Part shown: piece by piece, positions 18,207-26,921 of the stretch
Position numbering within the stretch: the stretch's first letter is position 1
How the letters are laid out: each line of letters starts with the position of its first letter
Source: Pseudomonas sp. BBP2017
GTDB lineage: Bacteria > Pseudomonadota > Gammaproteobacteria > Pseudomonadales > Pseudomonadaceae
Assembly (NCBI RefSeq): GCF_003024385.1
Contig: NZ_PVZN01000014.1
Location: forward strand, 62,001 to 126,000
Direction: 5' to 3'
DNA length: 64,000 nucleotides
Translations under genes and position numbers: made by a program
Notes under the pieces: generated by a model
What the model saw: only the letters and a program-made list of their open reading frames with translations
Told to the model about the DNA's origin: nothing
The model's database searches: none

Positions 18207-19577
18207 TTAGATGCGTTTGGCTTGAGCCGCAGCGTTACCGATGTAGGAGGCCGGGGTCAGCTTTTTCAGCTCCGCGCGGGCTTCGGCCGGCATGTCCAGG
18301 CCATCGATGAAGGTCAGCAGTGCTTCTGGGCTGATACCTTTGCCACGGGTCAGCTCCTTGAGCTTCTCGTACGGGTTCTCGATGTCGTAGCGGCGCATAA
18401 CGGTCTGGATTGGCTCGGCCAGGACTTCCCAGCAGGCGTCCAGGTCTTCGGCGATGCGGGCTTCGTTGATTTCCAGCTTGCTGATGCCTTTGAGGCTGGC
18501 CTCGTAGGCGATCACGCTGTGAGCGAAACCGACGCCCAGGTTACGCAGCACGGTAGAGTCGGTCAGGTCGCGCTGCCAGCGCGAGATCGGCAGCTTGCTG
18601 GCCAGGTGCTGGAACAGTGCGTTGGCGATACCCAGGTTGCCTTCGGAGTTTTCGAAGTCGATCGGGTTGACCTTGTGCGGCATGGTCGAGGAGCCGATTT
18701 CGCCAGCGATGGTGCGCTGTTTGAAGTAACCCAGGGAGATGTAGCCCCAGATATCGCGGTCGAAGTCGATCAGGATGGTGTTGAAGCGGGCGATAGCGTC
18801 GAACAGCTCGGCGATGTAGTCGTGCGGCTCGATCTGCGTGGTGTACGGGTTGAACACCAGGCCCAGTTCGTCTTCGATGAAGGCGCGGGCGTTGGCTTCC
18901 CAGTCGATCTGCGGATAGGCCGACAGGTGGGCGTTATAGTTGCCCACGGCGCCGTTGATCTTGCCCAGCAGCGGGACCGCAGCGACCTGAGCGATCTGGC
19001 GCTCAAGGCGATAGACAACGTTGGCCAGCTCTTTACCCAGGGTGGTCGGCGACGCCGGTTGGCCGTGGGTGCGCGACAGCATTGGTACGTCGGCGAAACG
19101 GTGAGCCAGCTCACGGATGGCCTGGGCGATCTGGCGCATCAGCGGCAACAGAACGGTATCGCGGCCTTCACGCAGCATCAGGGCGTGGGACAGGTTGTTG
19201 ATGTCTTCGCTGGTGCAGGCGAAGTGGATGAACTCGCTGACCTTGGCCAGTTCCGGCAGCTTGGCAGCCTGCTCTTTGAGCAGATACTCAATGGCTTTGA
19301 CGTCGTGGTTGGTGGTGCGCTCGATTTCTTTCACGCGCTCGGCGTGCTCGAGGGCGAACTCATCGGCCAGACCATTGAGCAGCGCATTGGCTTCGGCGGA
19401 AAACGCTGGAACTTCAGCGATTTGCGGATGAGCGGCGAGGCGCTGCAACCAGCGAACCTCGACCATGGCGCGGAAACGGATCAGGCCGTATTCGCTGAAA
19501 ATAGGGCGCAGGGCCTGGGTTTTGCCGGCATAACGGCCGTCAACAGGGGAAACCGCAGTGAGCGAGGAAAGCTGCAT
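18207..19577 (-). CDS. purB: Adenylosuccinate lyase
   Basis: Catalyses two steps of purine synthesis: SAICAR to AICAR and adenylosuccinate to AMP, each releasing fumarate. 456 residues from MQLSSLTAVSPVDGRYAGK; the frame stays open upstream, but that segment is a REP hairpin and is not coding. The fumarase/aspartase-superfamily signature GSSTMPHKVNP with the catalytic loop is intact, and the catalytic histidine context SRTHGQPASPTTLGKE is visible. It is last in the conserved nudJ-mnmA-hflD-purB block. Confidence 0.98.
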   Translation of the reverse strand: MQLSSLTAVSPVDGRYAGKTQALRPIFSEYGLIRFRAMVEVRWLQRLAAHPQIAEVPAFSAEANALLNGLADEFALEHAERVKEIERTTNHDVKAIEYLLKEQAAKLPELAKVSEFIHFACTSEDINNLSHALMLREGRDTVLLPLMRQIAQAIRELAHRFADVPMLSRTHGQPASPTTLGKELANVVYRLERQIAQVAAVPLLGKINGAVGNYNAHLSAYPQIDWEANARAFIEDELGLVFNPYTTQIEPHDYIAELFDAIARFNTILIDFDRDIWGYISLGYFKQRTIAGEIGSSTMPHKVNPIDFENSEGNLGIANALFQHLASKLPISRWQRDLTDSTVLRNLGVGFAHSVIAYEASLKGISKLEINEARIAEDLDACWEVLAEPIQTVMRRYDIENPYEKLKELTRGKGISPEALLTFIDGLDMPAEARAELKKLTPASYIGNAAAQAKRI

Positions 19578-19684
19578 GGGGTGTTCTCGGACAGTCAGGC
19601 TTTGAAGAGGGCGCATATCATACATGAAAAACGCGCCCGGGTCGGGTGGCTGACCAATGGTCTGCCGGTAATTCTGTGTGTTTT

Positions 19685-19751
19685 TTCGCGGGGCAAGCCC
19701 GCTCCCACAGCGATCACCTTTTGCCTGCGGGAGCGGGCTTGCCTCGCGATG
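19685..19751. repeat. REP pair, P. putida type
   Basis: Inverted pair of 'tcgcggggcaagcccgctcc' sequences in the 178-bp gap between hflD and purB. Confidence 0.85.
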
Positions 19752-19755
19752 GCTA

Positions 19756-20376
19756 TCAGCCACGCAGCATCGGATACAGCTCTTTGAGCAATCTGCGCCG
19801 GCTAACTACCAACTGCCAGCGATGCCCGCCCAGCTGCCGCCACAGGCGCGCGGCACGAATGCCGGCGAGCAACAGGGCGCGGATCTTCGAGGCGTTGCTT
19901 GGCTGTTGCAGGTGGCGCATGTCGCCGTGTACCTGAATGCGCTGGCGCAAGGTACTCAAGGTGTCCTGATACAGGGCACCGCTGGAGGCGATGACGTTCT
20001 CGTGCACCAGACCGAAATGCTCAGCCTGGGACTGGATCTGTGGCAGTCGATTGCCGATCACATCAAGCATATCGCCGCGCTTGGCCAATTGGCGCTCAAG
20101 GCCAAGCATCGACAGCGCGTAGCGCAGCGGTTCGCGCTGCAGGCTGCCCGGGTCGCGCTCCAGGGCGCTGGCCAGGGCGCGGTAGCCGTCGCGCAGGTTC
20201 AGGTCGTCGCCGCCGAACACCTCCAGGGTGTCCTTGGGGTCGCGCACCAGCAGGCTGCCGAGCATGCAGCCCAGGTTTGCCTCGCTGGCCTGGCCGGTGC
20301 GGGCGATGCGATCCACCAGTACCGCGGCCTGGAACACGCCACCGAGGGCGATCAACTGCTCTTGAATCGAGCTCAT
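19756..20376 (-). CDS. hflD: High-frequency lysogenization protein homologue HflD
   Basis: Peripheral inner-membrane protein of the YcfC/HflD family; in E. coli it binds the phage lambda CII activator. The 206-residue protein is mostly helical. Its start (MSSIQEQLIALGGVFQAAVLVDRIA) overlaps the mnmA stop as ATGA, indicating translational coupling. Gene order is as in E. coli. Its housekeeping function is not established. Confidence 0.93.
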   Translation of the reverse strand: MSSIQEQLIALGGVFQAAVLVDRIARTGQASEANLGCMLGSLLVRDPKDTLEVFGGDDLNLRDGYRALASALERDPGSLQREPLRYALSMLGLERQLAKRGDMLDVIGNRLPQIQSQAEHFGLVHENVIASSGALYQDTLSTLRQRIQVHGDMRHLQQPSNASKIRALLLAGIRAARLWRQLGGHRWQLVVSRRRLLKELYPMLRG

Positions 20377-21497
20377 CAGCGTGCGCTCCACGGCTCGGCC
20401 GTTTCGATCACGCCGCCGCCCAGGCAGATTTCACCGTCATAAAACACCACCGACTGGCCTGGGGTCACAGCCCTCTGCGGCTCGTCGAATACGGCGCGGT
20501 AGCCGCTGGCGGTCAGCTCCAGGGTGCAGTCCTGATCACTCTGGCGGTAACGCACCTTGGCGGTCAGGCGCAGTGGGCTGGACAGGTCGATCGGGTTGAC
20601 CCAGAAGATCTCCGACGCGAGCAAGGCGCGGGAAAACAGCCACGGATGTTCATTGCCCTGTCCAACTACCAGCACGTTGCGGGTGAGGTCTTTTTCCAGC
20701 ACGTACCACGGCTCGTCGCCGGCGTCCTTGAGGCCGCCGATGCCCAGGCCCTGGCGCTGGCCGATGGTGTGATACATCAGGCCGTGATGGCGACCGATTA
20801 CTTCGCCTTCAGTGGTCTGGATTTCACCAGGCTGTGCTGGCAGGTACTGCTTGAGGAAATCGCTGAAGCGGCGTTCACCGATAAAGCAGATGCCGGTTGA
20901 GTCTTTCTTCTTCGCTGTGGCCAGGCCGTGTTTCTCGGCAATGGCGCGTACTTCAGGCTTTTCCAGTTCACCAACCGGGAACAGGGTGCGGGCAATTTCC
21001 TTGCCGCCGACAGCGTGCAGGAAGTAGCTCTGATCCTTGTTCGGGTCCAGGCCCTTGAGCAGTTCGGTGCGACCGTCAGTGTCGCGGCGGCGCACATAGT
21101 GACCGGTGGCGATCAGGTCGGCGCCGAGCATCAGGGCGTAGTCGAGGAACGCCTTGAACTTGATTTCGCGGTTGCACAGGATGTCCGGGTTCGGCGTGCG
21201 GCCGGCCTTGTACTCGGCCAGGAAATGTTCGAAGACGTTGTCCCAGTATTCGGCAGCAAAGTTGGCGGTATGCAGCTTGATGCCAATGCGGTCGCACACG
21301 GCCTGAGCGTCGGCGAGGTCTTCGCGGGCGGTGCAGTATTCGGTGCCGTCGTCCTCTTCCCAGTTCTTCATGAACAGGCCTTCCACCTGGTAGCCCTGCT
21401 CCATCAGCAGGAGGGCGGAGACGGAAGAGTCCACGCCGCCGGACATGCCGACAATAACGCGTGTCTTTTCGGGTTCGTAAAGTGCTGGACTGGTCAT
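20376..21497 (-). CDS. mnmA: tRNA-specific 2-thiouridylase
   Basis: Thiolates U34 in the wobble position of tRNA-Lys, -Glu and -Gln, taking sulfur relayed by the Tus proteins, whose genes lie at 41-42.4 kb. The 373-residue protein has the PP-loop VGMSGGVDSSVSALLL near residue 17, the first catalytic cysteine in GTEYCTAREDL and the second in STGICFIGERRF. It overlaps hflD by 4 bp. Confidence 0.98.
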   Translation of the reverse strand: MTSPALYEPEKTRVIVGMSGGVDSSVSALLLMEQGYQVEGLFMKNWEEDDGTEYCTAREDLADAQAVCDRIGIKLHTANFAAEYWDNVFEHFLAEYKAGRTPNPDILCNREIKFKAFLDYALMLGADLIATGHYVRRRDTDGRTELLKGLDPNKDQSYFLHAVGGKEIARTLFPVGELEKPEVRAIAEKHGLATAKKKDSTGICFIGERRFSDFLKQYLPAQPGEIQTTEGEVIGRHHGLMYHTIGQRQGLGIGGLKDAGDEPWYVLEKDLTRNVLVVGQGNEHPWLFSRALLASEIFWVNPIDLSSPLRLTAKVRYRQSDQDCTLELTASGYRAVFDEPQRAVTPGQSVVFYDGEICLGGGVIETAEPWSAR

Positions 21498-21567
21498 AGG
21501 TACCGGCTGTGTATCTGGAAAAAGACAACGATTCTATCAGGCTGTGGCCTTCAAGGCATCGTCACTG

Positions 21568-22008
21568 TCAGTCGCGGATCAAGGCCAGGCTGTGCAGCGG
21601 GCCGGACAGGTAGTCGTCGATACAGCGGGGCACTAGCTCGCTGCGCCAGCGTGCGGGGTCTGCCAGTAGCTCCTCGCGGGTTAGCCATACGGCGCGGACG
21701 ATATCGCTGTCCAGGGTACGCTCGGGGTGGTGCTTGAGCGTGTGGGCGGCGAAGCACACGCGCTGGTAGGTCACGCCATTGCTCGGGGCGGTATAGAGGT
21801 AGATGCCAACCATGCCGGTCAATTCGACTTCCCAGGCGGTTTCTTCGAGGGTTTCACGGCGGGCGGCGTCGAGCAGGCTCTCGTTGGCTTCCAGGTGTCC
21901 GGCGGGCTGGTTGAAGACGTGTTTACCGGCTTTGAATTCCTCGACCATGAGGAAGCGGCCCTGGTCTTCGACGATGGTGGCGACGGTGATGTGCGGTTGC
22001 CAGGTCAT
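21568..22008 (-). CDS. nudJ: NUDIX hydrolase, NudJ-like
   Basis: A 146-residue Nudix hydrolase; the E. coli homologue in this position acts on HMP-PP and nucleoside di/triphosphates. The Nudix box is read in GHLEANESLLDAARRETLEE: G, E and the REXXEE core are present, with alanine replacing the usual glycine right after it (EETAWEV). It lies 70 bp upstream of mnmA in a conserved order. Substrate not known here. Confidence 0.9.
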   Translation of the reverse strand: MTWQPHITVATIVEDQGRFLMVEEFKAGKHVFNQPAGHLEANESLLDAARRETLEETAWEVELTGMVGIYLYTAPSNGVTYQRVCFAAHTLKHHPERTLDSDIVRAVWLTREELLADPARWRSELVPRCIDDYLSGPLHSLALIRD

Positions 22009-22027
22009 GCGGTCGGTCCTGTGTTTG

Positions 22028-22044
22028 TATCGCGGGGCAAGCCC
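22028..22044. repeat. Single REP half-element
   Basis: 'atcgcggggcaagcccg' occurs once between the idh terminator and the NUDIX gene; the partner copy is missing. Confidence 0.6.
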
Positions 22045-22052
22045 GGAAAAGC

Positions 22053-22079
22053 AGAAGCCCCGGTGCGTGGCCGGGGCTT
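22053..22079. terminator. Terminator-like hairpin after idh
   Basis: Stem GAAGCCCCGG / CCGGGGCTTC with a seven-base loop directly after the idh stop on the minus strand. The T-run is short, so termination strength is uncertain. Confidence 0.65.
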
Positions 22080-22101
22080 CCGTTGTTACCTCAAGCGAAC
22101 C

Positions 22102-24327
22102 TTACAGTGCGGCAACCGCGCTGTTGAAGGTCTGGCTTGGGCGCATCACTTTGCTGGTCAGCTCGGCATCCGGGTAGTAGTAACCACCGATTTCAGCCGG
22201 CTTGCCCTGAACGGCGTTGAGTTCGGCGACGATGGTCGCTTCGTTCTCGGCCAGGGCTTTTGCCAGTGGGGCGAAGCGCGCCTGCAGGGCAGCGTCGTCG
22301 CTCTGTGCAGCCAGTGCCTGGGCCCAGTACAGGGTCAGGTAGAAGTGGCTGCCACGGTTGTCGATACCGCCAACCTTGCGCGCAGGGGACTTGTTGGTGT
22401 CCAGGAACTGGCCGGTGGCCTGGTCCAGGGTCGCCGCCAGTACCTTGGCTTTCGGGTTGGCGTAGGCAGTGCCCAGGTGCTCCAGGGAGGCGGCCAGGGC
22501 CAGGAATTCGCCCAGCGAATCCCAGCGCAGGAAGTTCTCTTCGACCAGTTGCTGTACGTGTTTCGGTGCCGAGCCGCCAGCGCCGGTTTCGAACAGGCCG
22601 CCGTTGTTCATCAGTGGCACGATCGACAGCATCTTGGCGCTGGTACCCAGCTCCATGATCGGGAACAGGTCGGTCAGGTAGTCGCGCAGTACGTTACCGG
22701 TTACCGAGATGGTGTCCTGGCCAGCACGGATGCGCTGCAGGGAAACCTTCATGGCCTCGACAGGCGACAGGACACGGATGTCCAGACCAGCGGTGTCGTG
22801 GTCTTTCAGGTACTTCTGAACCTTCTCGATCAGCACGCCGTCGTGGGCGCGCTGTGGGTCGAGCCAGAACAGCGCCGGGGTGTTGCTGGCGCGGGCGCGG
22901 TTGACGGCCAGTTTGACCCAGTCCTGGATCGGCGCGTCTTTAACCTGGCACATGCGGAAGATGTCGCCGGCTTCGACTTCCTGCGACAGCAGCAGGTTGC
23001 CCTTGCCGTCAACCACACGGATCACACCGTCGGCCTTGGCCTGGAAGGTCTTGTCGTGCGAGCCGTACTCTTCGGCTTTCTGCGCCATCAGGCCAACGTT
23101 CGGTACGCTGCCCATGGTGGTCGGATCGAAGGCGCCGTGCTGCTTGCAGTCGTCGATAACGGCCTGATAGATGGTCGCGTAGCAACGATCCGGGATCACG
23201 GCCTTGGTGTCTTGCAGCTGGCCTTCGGTGTTCCACATCTTGCCCGAGTCGCGGATCATCGCCGGCATCGAGGCGTCGACGATGACGTCGCTTGGCACGT
23301 GCAGGTTGGTGATGCCCTTGTCGGAGTTGACCATGGCCAGCGCCGGACGCACGTCGTAGACGGCTTTGACGTCAGCTTCGATCTGCGCCTGCTGTTCAGC
23401 TGGCAGCGCCTTGATACGGGCATACAGGTCGCCGATACCGTTGTTCAGGTTGAAACCAATCTGCTCCAGTACGTCGGCGTGCTTGTTCAGCGCGTCCTGG
23501 TAGTACTCGGCAACGATCTGGCCGAACATGATCGGGTCGGAGACCTTCATCATGGTGGCTTTCAGGTGTACCGACAGCAGTACGCCCTTGGCCTTGGCAT
23601 CTTCGATTTCAGCGGCGATGAACTTGCGCAGGGCTTTGGTGCTCATCACTGCGCAGTCGATGATCTCGCCGGCTTTTACCGAGGTTTTTTCTTTCAGAAC
23701 GGTGGTGGTGCCGTTCTTGTCCAGCAGTTCGATGCGCAGGCTGTCATCGGCTTCGATCAGCGCGGCTTTCTCGCTGCCGTAAAAGTCGCCCTGGCTCATG
23801 TGTGCCACGTGGGACTTGGAGTCGGCAGCCCAGGCGCCCATTTTGTGCGGGTGCTTGCGTGCGTAGTTCTTGACCGACAGCGGTGCGCGGCGGTCGGAGT
23901 TGCCTTCGCGCAGAACCGGGTTTACGGCGCTGCCCTTGATGCGGTCGTAGCGAGCCTTGGCTTCTTTCTCGGCATCGGTAGCGGCGGCTTCAGGGTAGTC
24001 AGGAACGTTGAAGCCTTTGGCTTGCAGTTCCTTGATCGCGGCCTTGAGCTGCGGGACCGAGGCGCTGATGTTCGGCAGCTTGATGATGTTGGCTTCTGGC
24101 GTGGTTGCCAGTTGGCCCAGTTCTGCCAGGTGGTCGGCCACTTGCTTGTCGGCGCCGAGCTGTTCAGGGAAGGCAGAAAGGATGCGGCCGGCCAGAGAGA
24201 TGTCCCGGGTTTCTACGGCGATGTCGGCACAAGCGGTGAAGGCTTCGACGATGGGGAGCAGTGAATAGGTGGCGAGGGCAGGGGCTTCGTCGGTGAAGGT
24301 GTAGATGATCTTGGATCGGGTGGGCAT
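22102..24327 (-). CDS. idh: Isocitrate dehydrogenase (NADP+), monomeric type
   Basis: Oxidative decarboxylation of isocitrate to 2-oxoglutarate with NADP+, by the roughly 80-kDa monomeric enzyme family, unrelated in length to the icd dimer. 741 residues from MPTRSKIIYTFTDEAPALATY, the usual length; no in-frame ATG just upstream has a better site. It contains the family segments LREGNSDRRAPLSVKNYARKHPH and DVIVDASMPAMIRDSGKMW. It is transcribed away from icd, so the two isozymes share one 407-bp regulatory region. Confidence 0.97.
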   Translation of the reverse strand: MPTRSKIIYTFTDEAPALATYSLLPIVEAFTACADIAVETRDISLAGRILSAFPEQLGADKQVADHLAELGQLATTPEANIIKLPNISASVPQLKAAIKELQAKGFNVPDYPEAAATDAEKEAKARYDRIKGSAVNPVLREGNSDRRAPLSVKNYARKHPHKMGAWAADSKSHVAHMSQGDFYGSEKAALIEADDSLRIELLDKNGTTTVLKEKTSVKAGEIIDCAVMSTKALRKFIAAEIEDAKAKGVLLSVHLKATMMKVSDPIMFGQIVAEYYQDALNKHADVLEQIGFNLNNGIGDLYARIKALPAEQQAQIEADVKAVYDVRPALAMVNSDKGITNLHVPSDVIVDASMPAMIRDSGKMWNTEGQLQDTKAVIPDRCYATIYQAVIDDCKQHGAFDPTTMGSVPNVGLMAQKAEEYGSHDKTFQAKADGVIRVVDGKGNLLLSQEVEAGDIFRMCQVKDAPIQDWVKLAVNRARASNTPALFWLDPQRAHDGVLIEKVQKYLKDHDTAGLDIRVLSPVEAMKVSLQRIRAGQDTISVTGNVLRDYLTDLFPIMELGTSAKMLSIVPLMNNGGLFETGAGGSAPKHVQQLVEENFLRWDSLGEFLALAASLEHLGTAYANPKAKVLAATLDQATGQFLDTNKSPARKVGGIDNRGSHFYLTLYWAQALAAQSDDAALQARFAPLAKALAENEATIVAELNAVQGKPAEIGGYYYPDAELTSKVMRPSQTFNSAVAAL

Positions 24328-24734
24328 ATTCGGGTTAACTCTCTGTTTTGCTGAGCGTGCGCAGAATCTCGAAGTGCGCAGGGTAGGCGCTTCGCTCAGA
24401 CACATCTATGAGCAGAAGGTCGAGGGTTCTGTGCGGTGATGGTGGATTGCATCAGTCGAGTGTCAAGCGGCTGAACTGCGGTAACAGCCCAGTCAGGTCG
24501 GGGTCGCGTTGCAGACGGTTCGCCCCAGTGACCCTTTGGTCACCGGCGGAGTATATCAAATCCTTGGTCGTAATCATCAAGACCAACGTGTAACAGCGGC
24601 TTTTTTAGACCAAAGATGTAGGCGCTATGGCCCCAATTTGGTGCATGTACGGCCATGGTTCCCGTTACCGTGCAACTGGGGTACGCTCTGGGGCATCCAG
24701 ATGACGTACCACACCAAAAAAAACGGAGTGCAGC
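24328..24734. promoter_or_regulatory. Divergent regulatory region between idh and icd
   Basis: 407 bp with no gene. Visible elements are an inverted repeat TTGGTC (24564-24569) / GACCAA (24581-24586) and the 17-base sequence TTAGACCAAAGATGTAG (24605-24621), which recurs upstream of aceA. TATACT on the minus strand near 24555 could be the idh -10, with TTGATG at a rather long 19-base spacing. The icd start is preceded by CGGAGTGCAGC, an acceptable ribosome site. Confidence 0.55.
24605..24621 (+). promoter_or_regulatory. 17-base sequence shared with the aceA upstream region
   Basis: TTAGACCAAAGATGTAG here, about 115 bp before the icd start. The same 17 bases lie at 15602-15618 on the strand of aceA, where they include the inner half of the TGTAGTG palindrome. 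Orientation relative to the downstream gene is the same in both places, suggesting a common regulator. Confidence 0.5.
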
Positions 24735-25991
24735 ATGGGATACCAGAAAATCAAGGTTCCGGCAGTCGGCGACAAAATCACCGTCAATGCGGACCATTCT
24801 CTCAATGTTCCTGATAATCCGATCATCCCGTTCATCGAAGGCGACGGCATCGGCGTAGACGTCAGTCCCGTCATGATCAAAGTGGTCGATGCTGCTGTAG
24901 AGAAGGCCTATGGGGGTAGGCGCAAGATTTCCTGGATGGAAGTCTACGCCGGTGAAAAGGCCACCCAGGTGTATGACCAGGACACCTGGCTGCCCCAGGA
25001 AACCCTGGATGCGGTCAAAGATTACGTCGTCTCCATCAAAGGTCCGCTGACCACCCCGGTCGGCGGAGGTATTCGCTCCCTTAACGTTGCCCTGCGCCAG
25101 CAACTGGACCTGTATGTCTGCCTGCGTCCTGTGGTGTGGTTCCAGGGTGTGCCAAGTCCGGTGAAAAGGCCGGGTGACGTCGACATGGTGATCTTTCGCG
25201 AAAACTCCGAAGACATTTATGCCGGTATCGAATGGAAGGCCGGGTCGCCCGAGGCGACCAAGGTCATCAAGTTCCTCAAAGAGGAAATGGGCGTCACCAA
25301 GATCCGCTTTGACCAGGATTGCGGTATCGGCATCAAGCCGGTTTCCAAGGAAGGCACCCAGCGCCTGGTGCGCAAGGCCCTGCAGTATGTAGTGGACAAC
25401 GACCGCAAGTCGCTGACCATCGTGCACAAGGGCAACATCATGAAGTTCACCGAAGGTGCCTTCAAGGATTGGGGCTACGAAGTGGCCAAGAACGAATTCG
25501 GTGCCGAGCTGCTCGATGGCGGGCCGTGGATGAAGTTCAAGAACCCGAAAACCGGTCGTGAAGTCATCGTCAAGGACGCCATCGCTGACGCCATGCTCCA
25601 GCAGATCCTGCTGCGCCCTGCCGAATACGATGTGATTGCCACTCTCAACCTCAACGGTGATTACCTCTCCGATGCCCTGGCGGCAGAAGTGGGGGGTATC
25701 GGTATTGCGCCGGGTGCCAACCTGTCCGACACCGTGGCCATGTTCGAAGCCACCCATGGTACCGCGCCGAAATACGCCGGCAAGGATCAGGTCAACCCGG
25801 GCTCGGTGATTCTTTCGGCTGAAATGATGCTGCGTCACTTGGGCTGGACCGAGGCGGCTGATCTGATCATCAAGGGTACCAATGGTGCCATCGCTGCCAA
25901 GACGGTGACCTATGATTTCGAGCGCCTGATGGACGGCGCGACGCTGGTCAGCAGCTCCGGTTTTGGTGAGGCGCTGATTAAACACATGTAA
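24735..25991 (+). CDS. icd: Isocitrate dehydrogenase (NADP+), homodimeric type
   Basis: TCA-cycle enzyme converting isocitrate to 2-oxoglutarate. The 418-residue protein matches E. coli Icd throughout. The segment GGGIRSLNVALRQQLDLYVCLRP includes the serine that AceK phosphorylates in E. coli to divert isocitrate to the glyoxylate shunt. Further landmarks are RENSEDIYAGIEW and the NADP-binding GTAPKYAGKDQVNPGS region. It ends 10 bp before a strong terminator. Confidence 0.98.
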   Translation: MGYQKIKVPAVGDKITVNADHSLNVPDNPIIPFIEGDGIGVDVSPVMIKVVDAAVEKAYGGRRKISWMEVYAGEKATQVYDQDTWLPQETLDAVKDYVVSIKGPLTTPVGGGIRSLNVALRQQLDLYVCLRPVVWFQGVPSPVKRPGDVDMVIFRENSEDIYAGIEWKAGSPEATKVIKFLKEEMGVTKIRFDQDCGIGIKPVSKEGTQRLVRKALQYVVDNDRKSLTIVHKGNIMKFTEGAFKDWGYEVAKNEFGAELLDGGPWMKFKNPKTGREVIVKDAIADAMLQQILLRPAEYDVIATLNLNGDYLSDALAAEVGGIGIAPGANLSDTVAMFEATHGTAPKYAGKDQVNPGSVILSAEMMLRHLGWTEAADLIIKGTNGAIAAKTVTYDFERLMDGATLVSSSGFGEALIKHM

Positions 25992-26000
25992 TCAACACAA

Positions 26001-26038
26001 AAAACCGGCCAGCCCCTGAGGGCTGGCCGGTTTTTTTT
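26001..26038 (+). terminator. Rho-independent terminator after icd
   Basis: Stem ACCGGCCAGCCC / GGGCTGGCCGGT flanked by A-run and T-run. It is bidirectional and also suits the 3' end of cspD on the other strand. Confidence 0.92.
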
Positions 26039-26048
26039 GTCTTGCGGA

Positions 26049-26303
26049 TCAGGCCTGGGCCGTTTCCGAACTGGTGGTGGGGGCGGCAGTGGGGTGAGCG
26101 GTTGCACTGGCGATATTCACCGCGTGCAAGCCTTTGGGGCCCTGGATAATGTCGAAGCTGACGGGTTGGCCGGCTTTCAATGTTTTATAGCCGTCCATCT
26201 GGATGGCCGAGTAGTGTGCAAACAGATCCTCTGTTTTCCCGTCTTCATTGATGAAACCATAGCCCTTGGCATTGTTGAACCACTTGACTTTACCGCTTGC
26301 CAT
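26049..26303 (-). CDS. cspD: Cold-shock-domain protein CspD
   Basis: An 84-residue single-stranded nucleic-acid-binding protein with the CSD motifs GKVKWFNNAKGYGFI (RNP1) and LFAHYSAI (RNP2, here Leu-Phe-Ala instead of Val-Phe-Val). The C-terminal extension is rich in Ala, Thr and Pro. In E. coli CspD is a stationary-phase replication inhibitor and is encoded beside clpS-clpA, as here. The start was placed at MASGKVKWF with a preceding GAGG. Confidence 0.92.
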   Translation of the reverse strand: MASGKVKWFNNAKGYGFINEDGKTEDLFAHYSAIQMDGYKTLKAGQPVSFDIIQGPKGLHAVNIASATAHPTAAPTTSSETAQA

Positions 26304-26528
26304 CCTCATATCCCTCTGCAAAGGACTCCATCACTGGAGTATCATCCACTCCATCCGCATATGAACCTGCGAAAATTCTGGTTGACTGCGCGGATCTTAA
26401 TCGACCACGGTGGGTTCTTATTGGTTGTAACACCGTTTTGCCGATAGTCAAGGTGAGGTGACGGCAATCCCGCGTCGCCTGTGCGGTCAATCCATAATCC
26501 AACCTGTCGAAATGATGAAATTCTTTCC

Positions 26529-26891
26529 ATGCATGCACATAGCCAGATTCGACTAACATTCAATCAGGATCGCCCGCAATCGCATGAGGACGATGGTTCT
26601 GGCCTGGCGGTACAGGAGGCCAAACCGGCCCTGCAGGCGCCACCCATGTACAAGGTGGTTTTGTTCAACGATGACTACACACCGATGGATTTCGTCGTCG
26701 AAGTGCTCGAGGTGTTTTTTAACCTGAATCGCGAGCTGGCGACCAAGGTCATGCTGGCCGTCCATACAGAAGGACGGGCAGTATGCGGATTGTTTACCCG
26801 TGACATCGCCGAGACCAAGGCCATGCAGGTCAACCAATACGCAAGGGAAAGCCAGCATCCGCTACTCTGTGAAATCGAGAAGGACGGTTAA
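26529..26891 (+). CDS. clpS: ATP-dependent Clp protease adaptor ClpS
   Basis: Delivers N-degron substrates with Leu, Phe, Tyr or Trp at the N-terminus to ClpAP. The 120 residues from MHAHSQIRLTFNQD match the usual Pseudomonas length. The core YKVVLFNDDYTPMDFVVEVL includes the pocket-forming residues, and CGLFTRDIAETKAMQVNQYA is the typical C-terminal half. It ends 30 bp before clpA and shares the pathway with bpt and aat downstream. Confidence 0.97.
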   Translation: MHAHSQIRLTFNQDRPQSHEDDGSGLAVQEAKPALQAPPMYKVVLFNDDYTPMDFVVEVLEVFFNLNRELATKVMLAVHTEGRAVCGLFTRDIAETKAMQVNQYARESQHPLLCEIEKDG

Positions 26892-26921
26892 TCGCCGGCC
26901 ACTTGGGTATGAGGTGAAGCT

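Noticed and set aside
21727..24264. 845-codon open frame opposite idh and the NUDIX gene
   Set aside because: It covers the full reverse of a certain gene; composition is typical of a third-position GC artefact.
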